Shown piece after piece: positions 1-8,606 of a stretch of 24,655 bases of DNA; position 1 is the stretch's first letter; every line of letters starts with the position of its first letter. The DNA comes from Malacoplasma sp. (lineage in GTDB: Bacteria > Bacillota_I > Bacilli_A > Mycoplasmatales > Mycoplasmoidaceae): assembly GCA_029258015.1 (NCBI GenBank), contig JARHZT010000057.1, positions 1-24,655 on the forward strand, read 5' to 3'. Under the pieces are notes generated by a model. The model made no database searches and was not told the origin of the DNA. It saw only the letters and a program-made list of their open reading frames with translations. The translations under genes were made by a program, and so were the position numbers.

Positions 1-933
1 TATTCCTTCTCTAGAAGTTTCATCTCTTAAATCTGATATACCTTCTAAAGTTTCTGATTTAACTAAATCAACAATCTTTTCTACTAAACTTGCTTTATTT
101 ACTAAATAAGGAATTTCATTGACAATTATTTGTGATTTGCCATTATCATTTCTTATAATTTCTGCTTTTGATCTAACAGTAACAGATCCTTTCCCTTTTT
201 CAAAGTAAGAATCTATTCCATCTGTACCAACTATTTCTGCTTTTGTTGGGAAGTCAGGACCTTTTAAAACTGTTTTTATTTCATCAATTGTTATATCTTT
301 GTTTTTTGCTAATAACAATATTGCATCAATTATTTCAGATATGTTGTGCGGAGGAATGTTTGTAGCCATACCAACAGCAATACCTGAAGAACCGTTTGCT
401 AATAAATTTGGAAATAAACCTGGAAGAACACTTGGTTCTTGTTCACTACCATCATAGTTTTCAACAAAGTCTACAGTATTTTTATCAATACCTTTCAACA
501 TTTCACTAGTAACTTTTGCAAGTCTTGCTTCTGTATAACGCATAGCAGCTGCTGAGTCACCATCGATTGAACCAAAGTTACCGTGTCCATCAATTAACAT
601 GTATCTCATTGAAAAGTCTTGCGCCATTCTAACCATTGTTTCATAAGCAGCAGCATCACCGTGTGGGTGGTACTTACCAATAACTTCCCCAACTAGTCTT
701 GCTGATTTCTTATATGGTTTATCATGAGTCATACCCATGTTATATGCAGCATAAATAACTCTTCTATGAACTGGTTTAAAACCATCTCTTACATCTGGTA
801 TAGCTCTTGCTACAATAACAGACATAGCATATTCCATAAATGAGTTTTCAAGTTCTTTGGAAATAGAATGTTCGACAACTTTTGTTTTCTTAAGTGTGTC
901 TTTTATTTTTTCAACATTTATATTTGAAGACAT
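1..933 (-). CDS. gyrA: DNA gyrase subunit A, N-terminal part (3' end outside window)
   Basis: Gyrase A is the DNA breakage-reunion subunit; with GyrB it introduces negative supercoils using ATP. The 311 codons present cover the N-terminal winged-helix and tower region. The reading starts MSSNINVEKIKD at an ATG 22 bp after the gyrB stop and shows the family landmarks DGLKPVHRR, YHPHGD and AAAMRYTEARL. The active-site tyrosine in the last motif is residue 133. The conserved SYAMSVIVARA region appears here as EYAMSVIVARA. The gene continues past base 1, so length and C-terminal domain cannot be judged; ParC is a close paralogue, but adjacency to gyrB and to the origin supports GyrA. It is most likely co-transcribed with the S4 protein and gyrB. 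Confidence 0.95.
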   Translation of the reverse strand, partial: MSSNINVEKIKDTLKKTKVVEHSISKELENSFMEYAMSVIVARAIPDVRDGFKPVHRRVIYAAYNMGMTHDKPYKKSARLVGEVIGKYHPHGDAAAYETMVRMAQDFSMRYMLIDGHGNFGSIDGDSAAAMRYTEARLAKVTSEMLKGIDKNTVDFVENYDGSEQEPSVLPGLFPNLLANGSSGIAVGMATNIPPHNISEIIDAILLLAKNKDITIDEIKTVLKGPDFPTKAEIVGTDGIDSYFEKGKGSVTVRSKAEIIRNDNGKSQIIVNEIPYLVNKASLVEKIVDLVKSETLEGISDLRDETSREGI

Positions 934-955
934 TTATTACACCTTTTGATTACCT

Positions 956-2926
956 TTATATATCCAAATTTTTTACATATTTTGCGTTTTCTTCAATAAA
1001 CTCTCTTCTTGGTGCTACCTCATCACCCATTAATAATGAAAATGTTTTGTCTGCTTTTATTGCATCTTCAACATTAACTTTTAATAATGACCTATTTTTA
1101 GGATCCATTGTTGTTTCTCAAAGTTGATCAGGATTCATTTCACCTAACCCTTTATATCTTTGAATTGTATATTTATTTTTTCCCGCTTCTTTTTTAAATT
1201 CTTCTAATGTGTTTTCATCATATGCATACTTAAATGATTTACCCATAGAGAATTTATATAATGGTGGTTGTGCTATATATATGTTTCCATTTTCTAATAG
1301 CGGGAACATATATCTAAAAATGAATGTTAATAAAAGAATTCTAATATGTGCACCATCGACATCAGCATCTGTCATTAATATGATTTTGTTGTATCTTAAT
1401 TTTTCTAAATTAAATTCAGTACCAACACCTGCACCTATAGCTGTTATTAAACTTAAAATTTCTTCATTAGCAAAAATCTTTTCTGTTTTTGCTTTTTCAA
1501 CATTTATAACCTTACCTCTTAAAGGTAGAATCGCTTGATATATTCTATCTCTACCTAATTTAGCACTACCTCCAGCTGAATCCCCCTCAACTATATATAG
1601 TTCAGATATTTCACTGTTTTTAGTACTGCAATCTGCTAATTTACCTGGAAGTGAATTACTTTCAAAAGGAGATTTTCTTCTTGTAGCTTCTCTTGCTTCA
1701 AAAGATTTCTTTCTTGCTTCCATTGCAAGAATACATTTCTTAATAATGACATTAGCATCATCTGGATTTTCTAAAACATATTTTTCAAAAACCTCTGTAA
1801 CCATGTTGTTAACAAAAGTTCTAACTTCACTATTACTTAATTTTCTTTTTGTTTGTCCTTCATATTGAGGATTTGGGTGTTTCACAGAAACTATTGCAGA
1901 TAAACCTTCAACAATATCTTCTTTAGTAACTTTTTCATCAATATCTTTTAGTATTTTCTTTTCAACAGCAAATTTGTTTATAACTTTTTGTAAAGCAAAT
2001 TTAAATCCTTCTTCATGACTACCACCTTCTGTTGTGTTTATATTGTTACAGAAAGTATATGTAGAGTTGTTGTATGTTTTGTTGTATTGGAATGCCACTT
2101 CAACTCTTATATTGTATTTTTCATCATTGTTTGATGCTTTTACTATTTCTTCTTTTTCACCATATATGATTGTTGGTACTATAGGTTCTTTTTCATTATT
2201 TAATTCTTGAACTCATTCTTTAATACCACCTTCAAAATAGAAAGTTTTAGAAGTATTATTTTTTTCATCTACAAAGTTTATTTTTATCCCTTTATTAAGG
2301 TATGCAAGTTGTTTTAATCTATCAACAATTTTTATTGGATCAAAATCAGCTTTTTCCATAATTGTAAAATCTGGAAAGAATTCAATGATTGTCCCTTTTT
2401 CGATTTCAGCATTTTCATTTATTATTTTAAGTTCATCTAAAGGATGACCACCATCTTTGAATTCTATATAGTGTTCTTTATGATTTTTATAAACTCAAAC
2501 TTTCATTCATAAAGATAAAGCATTAACTACAGAAGCACCAACCCCGTGAAGACCACCAGAAACCTTATATGATTCATTATCGAACTTACCACCAGCATGA
2601 AGAACAGTTAAAACTGTTTCAACTGTTGATTTGTTTGTTTTAGGGTGAAGTTCTACAGGAATACCTCTACCATCATCTTTAACCCTAACAGAACCTTGTT
2701 TTGTTACTGTTACAGTTATTTCTGTAGCATGACCTGTCATAGCTTCATCAATTGAATTATCAACAATTTCTCAAATCATATGATGTAAACCATTGATATC
2801 TGTTGAACCTATATACATACCAGGTCTTTTTCTAACAGCTTCTAATCCTTCAAGAATTTTAATATTAGAAGCAGAATAACTATCATTAGTTACTTCTGTG
2901 TTTTTAATATCTTTATCTTTCGCCAT
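956..2926 (-). CDS. gyrB: DNA gyrase subunit B
   Basis: This is the ATPase subunit of DNA gyrase. Read with TGA as Trp it is one 656-residue protein, close to the usual 630-650. The N-terminal GHKL ATPase has RPGMYIGST, EIVDNSIDEA, DDGRGIPVE and GLHGVGASVVNAL. The C-terminal Toprim domain has EGDSAGGSAK and MTDADVDGAHIRILLLTF, followed by QRYKGLGEMN. Several TGA tryptophans split it under the standard code, for example in HHMIWEIVDN and DQLWETT. It starts at ATG 2926 behind a purine-rich AGAGGAT ribosome site, 21 bp after the S4-domain gene, and ends 22 bp before gyrA, so the three form one transcription unit. ParE is the alternative, but the gyrA partner and location favour GyrB. Confidence 0.96.
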
Positions 2927-2947
2927 GAAGTTTATCCTCTTCTCAAT

Positions 2948-3172
2948 CTATTGATTATTGATATTTTTTTTAATTAGAAATTTTTCATTATCTATTTCTA
3001 TTACAAAACCATCTACAATTTTTTTTCCTCTTTGATCTTGTCTTTCTCCATTAACAAGAACTTTGTTTTCTAATAAAAAACTTTTAGCTTCTGCGCCACT
3101 ATCTATTTTTCCAATCAATTTCAGTAACTGCCCAAGTTTAATAAATTCTGTTTTTATAAAAATTTCTTTCAA
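2948..3172 (-). CDS. S4-domain RNA-binding protein (YaaA-like)
   Basis: A 74-residue protein made almost entirely of one S4 RNA-binding domain: the core reads IKLGQLLKLIGKIDSGAEAK followed by LLENKVLVNGERQDQRGKKI. In many Firmicutes a small S4 protein of this kind (yaaA) lies between dnaN and recF or gyrB, and this position matches, except that recF is missing. The family is thought to bind structured RNA, perhaps ribosomal; the exact role is not known. It begins a new transcription unit: the dnaN terminator and a TATAAT sequence lie just upstream, and gyrB follows after 21 bp. No frameshift or unusual codon use is seen. Confidence 0.85.
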   Translation of the reverse strand: MKEIFIKTEFIKLGQLLKLIGKIDSGAEAKSFLLENKVLVNGERQDQRGKKIVDGFVIEIDNEKFLIKKNINNQ

Positions 3173-3212
3173 TTTAATTCCTAAAAATAAAAAATATCTT
3201 TTATACTATAAA

Positions 3213-3218
3213 ATTATA
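3213..3218 (-). promoter_or_regulatory. Candidate -10 box for the S4 protein-gyrB-gyrA unit
   Basis: A perfect TATAAT on the minus strand, 40 bp before the S4-gene start and downstream of the dnaN terminator. No good TTGACA match lies 16-18 bp upstream, which is common in mycoplasma promoters. Its place between a terminator and a gene supports the call; in such AT-rich DNA TATAAT also occurs by chance. Confidence 0.4.
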
Positions 3219-3280
3219 CTTTTTTTAATACTCTTTTGTTTAAAATAAGCACATATTTTATACTATTTTTAGTGAAAAAT

Positions 3281-3310
3281 AAAAAAATGTTGAATAATCA
3301 ACATTTTTTT
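3281..3310 (-). terminator. Bidirectional intrinsic terminator after dnaN
   Basis: A perfect 13-bp inverted repeat with a 4-base ATAA loop: seven A plus TGTTGA pair with TCAACA plus seven T. It has a T-run on both strands, so it can act in both directions. It touches the dnaN stop codon (3310-3312) and separates dnaN from the S4-gyrB-gyrA unit. Confidence 0.8.
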
Positions 3311-4434
3311 TAATAACTTTTTATTGGTACTAGTAATTGAATGTAGTTTTCTTCTTTTTCGTCTTCTAAAATGATTGGTTTATTTTCTGAAGATGTGTAT
3401 ATATTTATTACATTATTTTCAAATGTTTTTAACAGTGTAATCATGAATGCAGCATTAAATGAAATCATAATATGATCTTCTTTAGCGTGTGATGTTGCAT
3501 TAATTTCTTCTTCTGAATTACCAAGATCTATACTTTTAAACGAAAGCTTCATACTTGATTGTTCAAAGTTTATTCTAGCTATTGGTTTTTTCTCAGAAGA
3601 TGAAACTATAATACCTCTTTCTAATGCTTCAATCAAATCCTTTTTAGACACTATATATTTGTTTATTTTAGGACTGTTTATAATTTGATTAACGTTTGGA
3701 TAGTTACCTTCTAAAACTTTAGCAGCAATCGTTACATTATCAGCTTTGATTATTAAATTATTTTCAGATATATAAAGTTTTATGTTTGTGTTCGTTTGTA
3801 AGAAACTTAAAAGTAAATCTAACAATGATGTATCAAGTACAAATTTAAAGTCTTCATGTTTGTAATTGAAGCAATAGTATGAAAGTTTAAATGTATCTGT
3901 TCCAACAACTTCTAATATTTCTCTTTCTTTGTTTGATATAAAACAAATTCCAGAGAATATTGAAGGTTTTTCTTTGTTTAAATTAACGGATTGCTTAATC
4001 TTTGAAGATACCTTTTCAAAAATAGTTGAAGGGATTGAAATTTCTTTTCAATCATAATGTGAAAAATTAATAGAAGGATATTGAGATTCATCCATTATGT
4101 TGATGTTCATATCAAATGTGTTTGTTTTTATTTTCAAAACAAAATTATCTACTTTCTCTAAAGTTATATTTTCTTTTTTTAGTTTTTGAATAATAGAAAA
4201 AAATGATCTAGATTTTATTAGAACAACACCTTGCTTTAATATTTCACAATCATTACTATGACGAACTATAGAATTAACAGATATTGTTCCATTAGTAGAA
4301 GTAAATTTAACAGAATCATCTAATACTTCAATATATAGACCTAAAAATATAGGTGTTGAGTTTGTATTATCAACAATAGAATTACATATTTTTATATTAT
4401 TCAATAATAAATCTTTTGATATGACTATTTTCAT
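3310..4434 (-). CDS. dnaN: DNA polymerase III beta subunit (sliding clamp)
   Basis: The beta clamp encircles DNA and tethers the replicative polymerase. With TGA as Trp the frame is continuous for 374 residues, the usual clamp length, starting MKIVISKDLLLNNIKICNSI. The pattern LKTNTFDMNI...SQYPSINF and the C-terminal LLVPIKSY are typical; beta clamps normally end in a short hydrophobic segment of this kind. The ATG at 4434 is preferred over an in-frame TTG at 4449 because GGAG (4447-4444) sits at good spacing before the ATG and would overlap the TTG. It lies next to dnaA in the same direction, as in most bacteria. A TATAAT sits 64 bp before the start, so it may also be transcribed on its own, and a strong terminator overlaps its stop. 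Confidence 0.93.
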
Positions 4435-4497
4435 TAAAAAAATCTCCAATTATTTATATTAATTATTTTCACTTATTTTATTTTTGCTTTAATTATT

Positions 4498-4503
4498 ATT
4501 ATA
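4498..4503 (-). promoter_or_regulatory. Candidate -10 box of dnaN
   Basis: TATAAT on the minus strand preceded by GG, 64 bp upstream of the dnaN ATG. Its -35 zone (about 4521-4526) falls inside origin repeat 1 (4508-4533), so a protein bound to that repeat would be expected to cover this promoter. Confidence 0.4.
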
Positions 4504-4507
4504 CCTG

Positions 4508-4533
4508 TTTGAATTGTTGGAAATGTTGGAAAC
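4508..4533 (+). repeat. Origin repeat, copy 1 (26 bp, two tandem TGTTGGAAA)
   Basis: This 26-bp copy begins TTTGAAT, then has TGTTGGAAA at 4515-4523 and again at 4524-4532, then C. It is identical to 4642-4667. TGTTGGAAA agrees with the reverse complement of the classical DnaA box (TGTGGATAA) at 6 of 9 positions. It is probably a DnaA or other initiator-binding site. Confidence 0.75.
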
Positions 4534-4641
4534 AAACACAATAACAAACAATATTTCTTTAAAAATGATGAAAAGACACTTTAAATATCTATTTATAAAA
4601 ATTAAAGAATTCAAAAACCAACAATTATATAAAACAAACTA

Positions 4642-4667
4642 TTTGAATTGTTGGAAATGTTGGAAAC
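4642..4667 (+). repeat. Origin repeat, copy 2 (26 bp, two tandem TGTTGGAAA)
   Basis: Exact copy of 4508-4533, in the same orientation and 134 bp away, with TGTTGGAAA at 4649-4657 and 4658-4666. Its last base is the last base of the dnaA stop codon on the other strand, so it directly abuts the dnaA gene. The identity stops sharply at both ends of the 26 bp. Confidence 0.75.
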
Positions 4668-6010
4668 TAGAATTTTGACATTAAATTATCCATAAAATTA
4701 CTAAAATTCTTATCTTCTTTTAATTTATCTTCAACATATTTTATAGATTCCAACACTGTTGAATGATTTCTGTTTGAAAAAAATGAACCAATTTGATTGT
4801 ATGAATATGATAATTTCTCTCTTAGTAAATACATGCAAACTTTTCTAGGAAAAGAAAATTCTTTATTTCTTTTCTTTGAAACAACTGATTTCATATCAAC
4901 GTTGTATGCTATACAAACAGTTTCTATTAATATCTCAGGATTTATACTTAAGTTTTTAGATACATAATCAAAATCTGAATCTGATTCCATTATTTCTTTT
5001 AATTTATCTTCATTAATTATCTCTTCTTTAGACATTGTCATTAATGAATGAAAAATAATCTTATTTATTATTCCTTCCAAAACTCTAATATCTGCGTTAA
5101 ATCTTGAAACTAAAAAATCAACAGCATTTTTAGAAAATTGATTTTTTCTTCCAGATGTATTTAATTTATTAATAATAATTTTTCTTATTGAATCTGTATC
5201 AGGTTTTCCTATTTTTATTTGAAGACCAGAATTAAATCTTGAAACCATTCTATCATCTAATACTAAAGCGTTTGGGATTTTATCTGATGTCATAATCACT
5301 ATTTTTTTATTACTTATCAATTTATTAAAAATAGTAAAAAACACTTCATTCATTTTTTCTTTATTACTTAAAAACTGAACATCATCTACTAGTAGTAAAT
5401 CAACATCTAAAAAACTATCTTTATATTTTTCTATTTCTATTCCACTTTTTGAAAAAGCAGAATAAACATTTCTATTAAAATCTTCTGTTTGGATGTATAA
5501 AACATTTTTTTCTGGATATAGATCAACAAACTTATTTCCTATTGCATTTAAAAGATGAGTTTTACCTAATCCTGTAGATCCATATATAAATAAACTATTT
5601 CATGTTGCAGTGTTTTCTAAAATCATATTTGCTGCTTTTACAACATTTTCATTGAATATACCAACAACAAGAGAATCAAAATTCAATGTTTTATCTAATG
5701 TATTGTTTTGCGATTTTGATTCACTAGCTTTCAACACCTTTGTATCTTTTTCTTGTTTGGTTATGAATATAGTATTAAGCGTTTGATGAAAATTCCTTGC
5801 AAAAGCTTCATCAAAAAAATGAACATATTCCTTTAAAGTATCTTTAATAAAATCATTATCAACAATTATATAAACATCATTGTCTTCTATTTTGTGGATT
5901 TGAGAAGTTAAAACATGGTTTTTATAAAATATTTCATTTTCAAATTCACTCTCAACCTCTTTGATTACATTAATATATTTTTTTTTGATTTCTGAAATAT
6001 TATCAAACAT
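4667..6010 (-). CDS. dnaA: Chromosomal replication initiator protein DnaA
   Basis: DnaA binds origin boxes as an ATP form and opens the duplex. With one TGA tryptophan (TATWNSLF) the frame gives 447 residues, the usual length. Domain I is at the N terminus (MFDNISEIKKKYINVIKEVE), domain II is short, the AAA+ domain has Walker A GSTGLGKT at residues 144-151 and Walker B VDLLLVDDVQF, and the C-terminal box-binding domain has YLLREKLSYSYNQIGSFF then NRNHSTV at 413-419. In E. coli the matching segment is GRDHTTV, so Asp433 corresponds to Asn415 and Thr435 to Ser417. The ATG at 6010 has AGGAAG just upstream. It heads the minus-strand half of the region and is divergent from rpmH. Confidence 0.96.
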
Positions 6011-6134
6011 AGACTTCCTAACAAACTCTTAACGTATATAAATAATTTTATGGTATTTTAATATTTATGTTATTATTATAAAGATTTTATCTATTATTTA
6101 ATATTGTTTTAAAAAAAGCAGATGGAGTAAAAAT
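6011..6134. promoter_or_regulatory. Divergent promoter region between dnaA and rpmH
   Basis: A 124-bp AT-rich gap between two divergent genes, so it must hold both promoters. A TATAAT on the minus strand (6080-6075) could serve dnaA. TATTAT sequences at 6071-6079 could serve rpmH on the plus strand. No clear -35 boxes, and no copy of the TGTTGGAAA repeat, are visible. It is a secondary candidate for part of the origin. Confidence 0.45.
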
Positions 6135-6281
6135 ATGAAAAGAACATTACAAAAAAATAAAAGAAGAAGAGCTAAAAAGCACGGGTTTCTTTCAAGATCT
6201 GCTACAAGTACAGGTAGAGATGTTCTTAAAAGAAGAAGACTTAAAGGAAGACACCGTTTAACAGTTTCTGACGAAAGATAA
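6135..6281 (+). CDS. rpmH: 50S ribosomal protein L34
   Basis: A 48-residue, very basic protein starting MKRTLQKNKRRRAKKHGF and ending RRRLKGRHRLTVSDER, which is the L34 pattern over its full length. L34 is part of the large ribosomal subunit. It starts at an ATG with GGAG 7 bases upstream and is followed after 8 bp by rnpA, the widely conserved rpmH-rnpA pair. It is the first plus-strand gene after the origin. Confidence 0.97.
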   Translation: MKRTLQKNKRRRAKKHGFLSRSATSTGRDVLKRRRLKGRHRLTVSDER

Positions 6282-6289
6282 GAAAAAGT

Positions 6290-6664
6290 ATGAAGAATGA
6301 TTTTGTGTTAAGAGAAAAAAGAGATTTTAAATATCTTTTTGATAATAGAACATGTTATTATTCTTCATTTTTTACAATATTTTTTGTAAAAAATAAACAA
6401 AAACATGTTCGCATAGCAATTTCTGTTAATAAAAAAATAGAAAAAACTGCTGTAAAAAGAAATAAGATAAAAAGACAAATTAGAGCAATATTAAAGGATA
6501 ATAAACATCTAAATTTACCTATAGACATAGTAATTTTGCCTAAGAAAGACTTTTTAAGTTTCGATTATCAATCTAAAAAAATAGATTTATTAAGATTAAT
6601 TAACAAAATTTCATTAAAATTTTATGGAAATAATTATATTAATGGAAAGAAAGGGGAAAAATAA
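6290..6664 (+). CDS. rnpA: Ribonuclease P protein component
   Basis: The protein subunit of RNase P, which with an RNA subunit (not in this window) removes the 5' leader of pre-tRNA. It has 124 residues, a normal length. The signature basic RNR helix reads AVKRNKIKRQIRAIL at about residues 53-67, preceded by VRIAISVNKK and the N-terminal REKRDF found in the family. Its TAA shares its last base with the ATG of yidC (TAATG), suggesting translational coupling. No tryptophan is present. Confidence 0.95.
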   Translation: MKNDFVLREKRDFKYLFDNRTCYYSSFFTIFFVKNKQKHVRIAISVNKKIEKTAVKRNKIKRQIRAILKDNKHLNLPIDIVILPKKDFLSFDYQSKKIDLLRLINKISLKFYGNNYINGKKGEK

Positions 6665-7800
6665 TGGCTGCAAATTATCTAAAAGATAGTTTTGTTGCAT
6701 CTCCACTTTGAGCTCAAGCAAAAGATCCTGCTAGAGAAAAAAAAGATAAGGTAATAAAAATTTTTAAAATCATTTTTAAATGAATAAAACTTACTCTTTA
6801 TGCTTTTTTATTTTTAATGGGGTTGTGAGGTTGTTTCCAGTCAATGGCTGAAACAGAACTTAGAACAGATGTTGCATTAGGTTCTGGTTTAGAATTTGGT
6901 TTTGCATTTGGTACAACAGGTGATTATAGGTATGATTTATCAGGAGCTTTTGGTTCTGAATATTATTCATTTGTTGCAAGTAATTGAGGATTTCAATATG
7001 GACCATTTTTTGCGTTCTTTGTTTATCCTGGAGCAATGTTAGTTTTAAACATTATGTATCTACTAAGAGATGTTTGAGGTGGTATGAATGCTTTATTAGC
7101 TATATTCACACTATTATTTATTATTAGAGTTATTACTCTATTAATTTCTATTAGATCAACACTTCAATCAGAAAGAATGTCAGAAATTCAAGGAAAACTT
7201 GCTGAAATAAATGCAAAATATAAAGATGTTAAACAAGACATGGCAACAAGACAAAAGAAACAAATGGAAATACAAGAAGTTTATAAAAAATATAATATTA
7301 AACCTTTCGCAATGTTTGAACAACTATTTGTAACAATGCCTATTTTCTTAATAGTTTATAGAGTTGTAACTATATTAAGACCAATAAAAGCTATTAGTTT
7401 ATTTGGTATATGAGATCTTGGAGCTTCTCCATTAACAGAAATAACTTCAAATTTATCTAATGGTGGATGAGTATATATATTCTTCTTATTAATAGTAATT
7501 CCAGCACAGATAATATCTCAAAAAATACCTCAGATGCTTGCAAGCAAAAGAAATAATAATGCTAAAGCGATAAGTCAAAAAGGTAATGAACAAGCTAAAA
7601 AGATGAAAATGACACAAACTATTATTATGGTAGTTATGGTGTTTGTAGTTGCTTCATCTCCATCTGGTATTGGTATGTATTGATTCTTATCTTCATTATT
7701 TACAATTGCACAATCATTTGTTATTCATTATTTTGTTGTTTCTAAAAAGAAAAAAGGAACTTCACTAGAAGATAAATTAAAATCATTAGGCATTCAATAA
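6664..7800 (+). CDS. yidC: Membrane protein insertase YidC
   Basis: YidC inserts proteins into the cytoplasmic membrane, alone or with SecYEG. Read with TGA as Trp the frame gives 378 residues. After a charged N-terminus there is a hydrophobic segment at about residues 45-60 (LTLYAFLFLMGLWGCF), an outside loop, then the conserved core with FIIRVITLLISIRSTLQSE, including the arginine typical of the hydrophilic groove, the coiled cytoplasmic hairpin QGKLAEINAKYKD...QKKQMEIQEVYKKYNIKP, and the closing segments SPSGIGMYWFLSSLFTIAQ. The C-terminus is basic. It lies in the conserved rpmH-rnpA-yidC order. Its TAA overlaps the ATG of ksgA by one base. Confidence 0.93.
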
Positions 7801-8606
7801 TGAAAGAAAATAAATTTAAAGATTATATGAAAGAAAAAAATTTTTATCCATCCAAAAAGATGGGTCAAAATTTTTTAATTAACCAGAATATTAAAGAAAA
7901 AATTGTTGATTCTATAGATATAGATAACAATGATTTTGTTGTAGAAATAGGACCTGGATTTGGTGCTTTAACTAAAATAATTTTGTCTAAAACTAATAAT
8001 TTAAAACTTATAGAATTAGATAAAAGGTTAGCAGAATTTTTAAGAAATGAATATCCACAAATAGAACTATTTAATGAAGATGTATTGAAGTTTGATTTTT
8101 CAAAAATCAATGAAAATGAATTCAAATTAATATCGAACTTACCATATAGTGTTTCTTCAAAAGTTATTTTGAAAGTTTTAAAATATGCAAATTTTAAGAA
8201 AGCTGTTTTCATGATTCAAAAAGAAATGGCAGAAAGAATAGTTGCAAAATGTGGAACAAAAAAATACAATAATTTTTCTGTGTTGCTTTCAATAACAGCA
8301 AACATAAAAAAATTATTTGATGTTAGTCCAACATGTTTTTATCCAAAACCAGAAGTTAATTCTTCTGTTATATCCTTTGAAAAAAACAAAGACTTTGATT
8401 TTGAAAATTTTGAAAAACTTGAGAAATTTTTATTGATGGTTTTTTCACAAAAAAGAAAAACAATATTTAATAATCTAAAAAAATATTATGACTTAGAAAA
8501 AATAAATAATATTTTAAAAGAATTTAATATTGATCCAGAAACAAGACCAGAAAAAATAGAAGCAAAAGTTTATGAAAAGATGTATCTAAAGTTTTATGAG
8601 AATTAA
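7800..8606 (+). CDS. ksgA: 16S rRNA dimethyladenosine transferase KsgA
   Basis: KsgA transfers four methyl groups from S-adenosylmethionine to two adjacent adenines near the 3' end of 16S rRNA, a late check of small-subunit assembly. It has 268 residues, normal for the family. It shows KKMGQNFLIN at the N-terminus, the SAM motif VVEIGPGFGALT (about 47-58), the acidic LIELDKRL, the catalytic NLPYSVSSKV and MIQKEMAERIVA. The C-terminal part contains FSQKRKTIFNNLK. It starts at TAATG with yidC and its last 11 bases overlap ispE, so the genes are tightly co-transcribed. Confidence 0.95.
   Translation: MKENKFKDYMKEKNFYPSKKMGQNFLINQNIKEKIVDSIDIDNNDFVVEIGPGFGALTKIILSKTNNLKLIELDKRLAEFLRNEYPQIELFNEDVLKFDFSKINENEFKLISNLPYSVSSKVILKVLKYANFKKAVFMIQKEMAERIVAKCGTKKYNNFSVLLSITANIKKLFDVSPTCFYPKPEVNSSVISFEKNKDFDFENFEKLEKFLLMVFSQKRKTIFNNLKKYYDLEKINNILKEFNIDPETRPEKIEAKVYEKMYLKFYEN

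Larger units (their letters stand above)
4435..4666. other. oriC: Candidate replication origin (dnaA-dnaN intergenic region)
   Basis: A 232-bp gap, extremely AT-rich, bounded by dnaN and the dnaA stop codon. It holds two identical 26-bp repeats (listed separately) with about 108 bp of AT-rich DNA between them, a layout like binding sites flanking an unwinding element. Origins in related bacteria usually lie next to dnaA. Gene direction switches at the other end of dnaA, so the origin could extend to or lie in 6011-6134 instead. No sequence close to the standard TTATCCACA box was seen. Function is inferred from position and repeats only. Confidence 0.6.

Noticed and set aside
1209..1538. Plus-strand open frame of 109 codons inside gyrB
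   Set aside because: Antisense shadow of the well-supported gyrB; no ribosome site and no recognisable motif.
2927..3310. A remnant of recF between dnaN and gyrB
   Set aside because: Only the S4 gene, a promoter and a terminator fit here; no RecF motif is visible.
4435..4666. CRISPR-like repeat pair
   Set aside because: Only two repeats, a 108-bp non-unique AT-rich spacer, and origin location; no cas genes.
7865..8212. Minus-strand open frame of 115 codons inside ksgA
   Set aside because: Shadow of ksgA, whose motifs are clear; composition is what antisense of an AT-rich gene gives.
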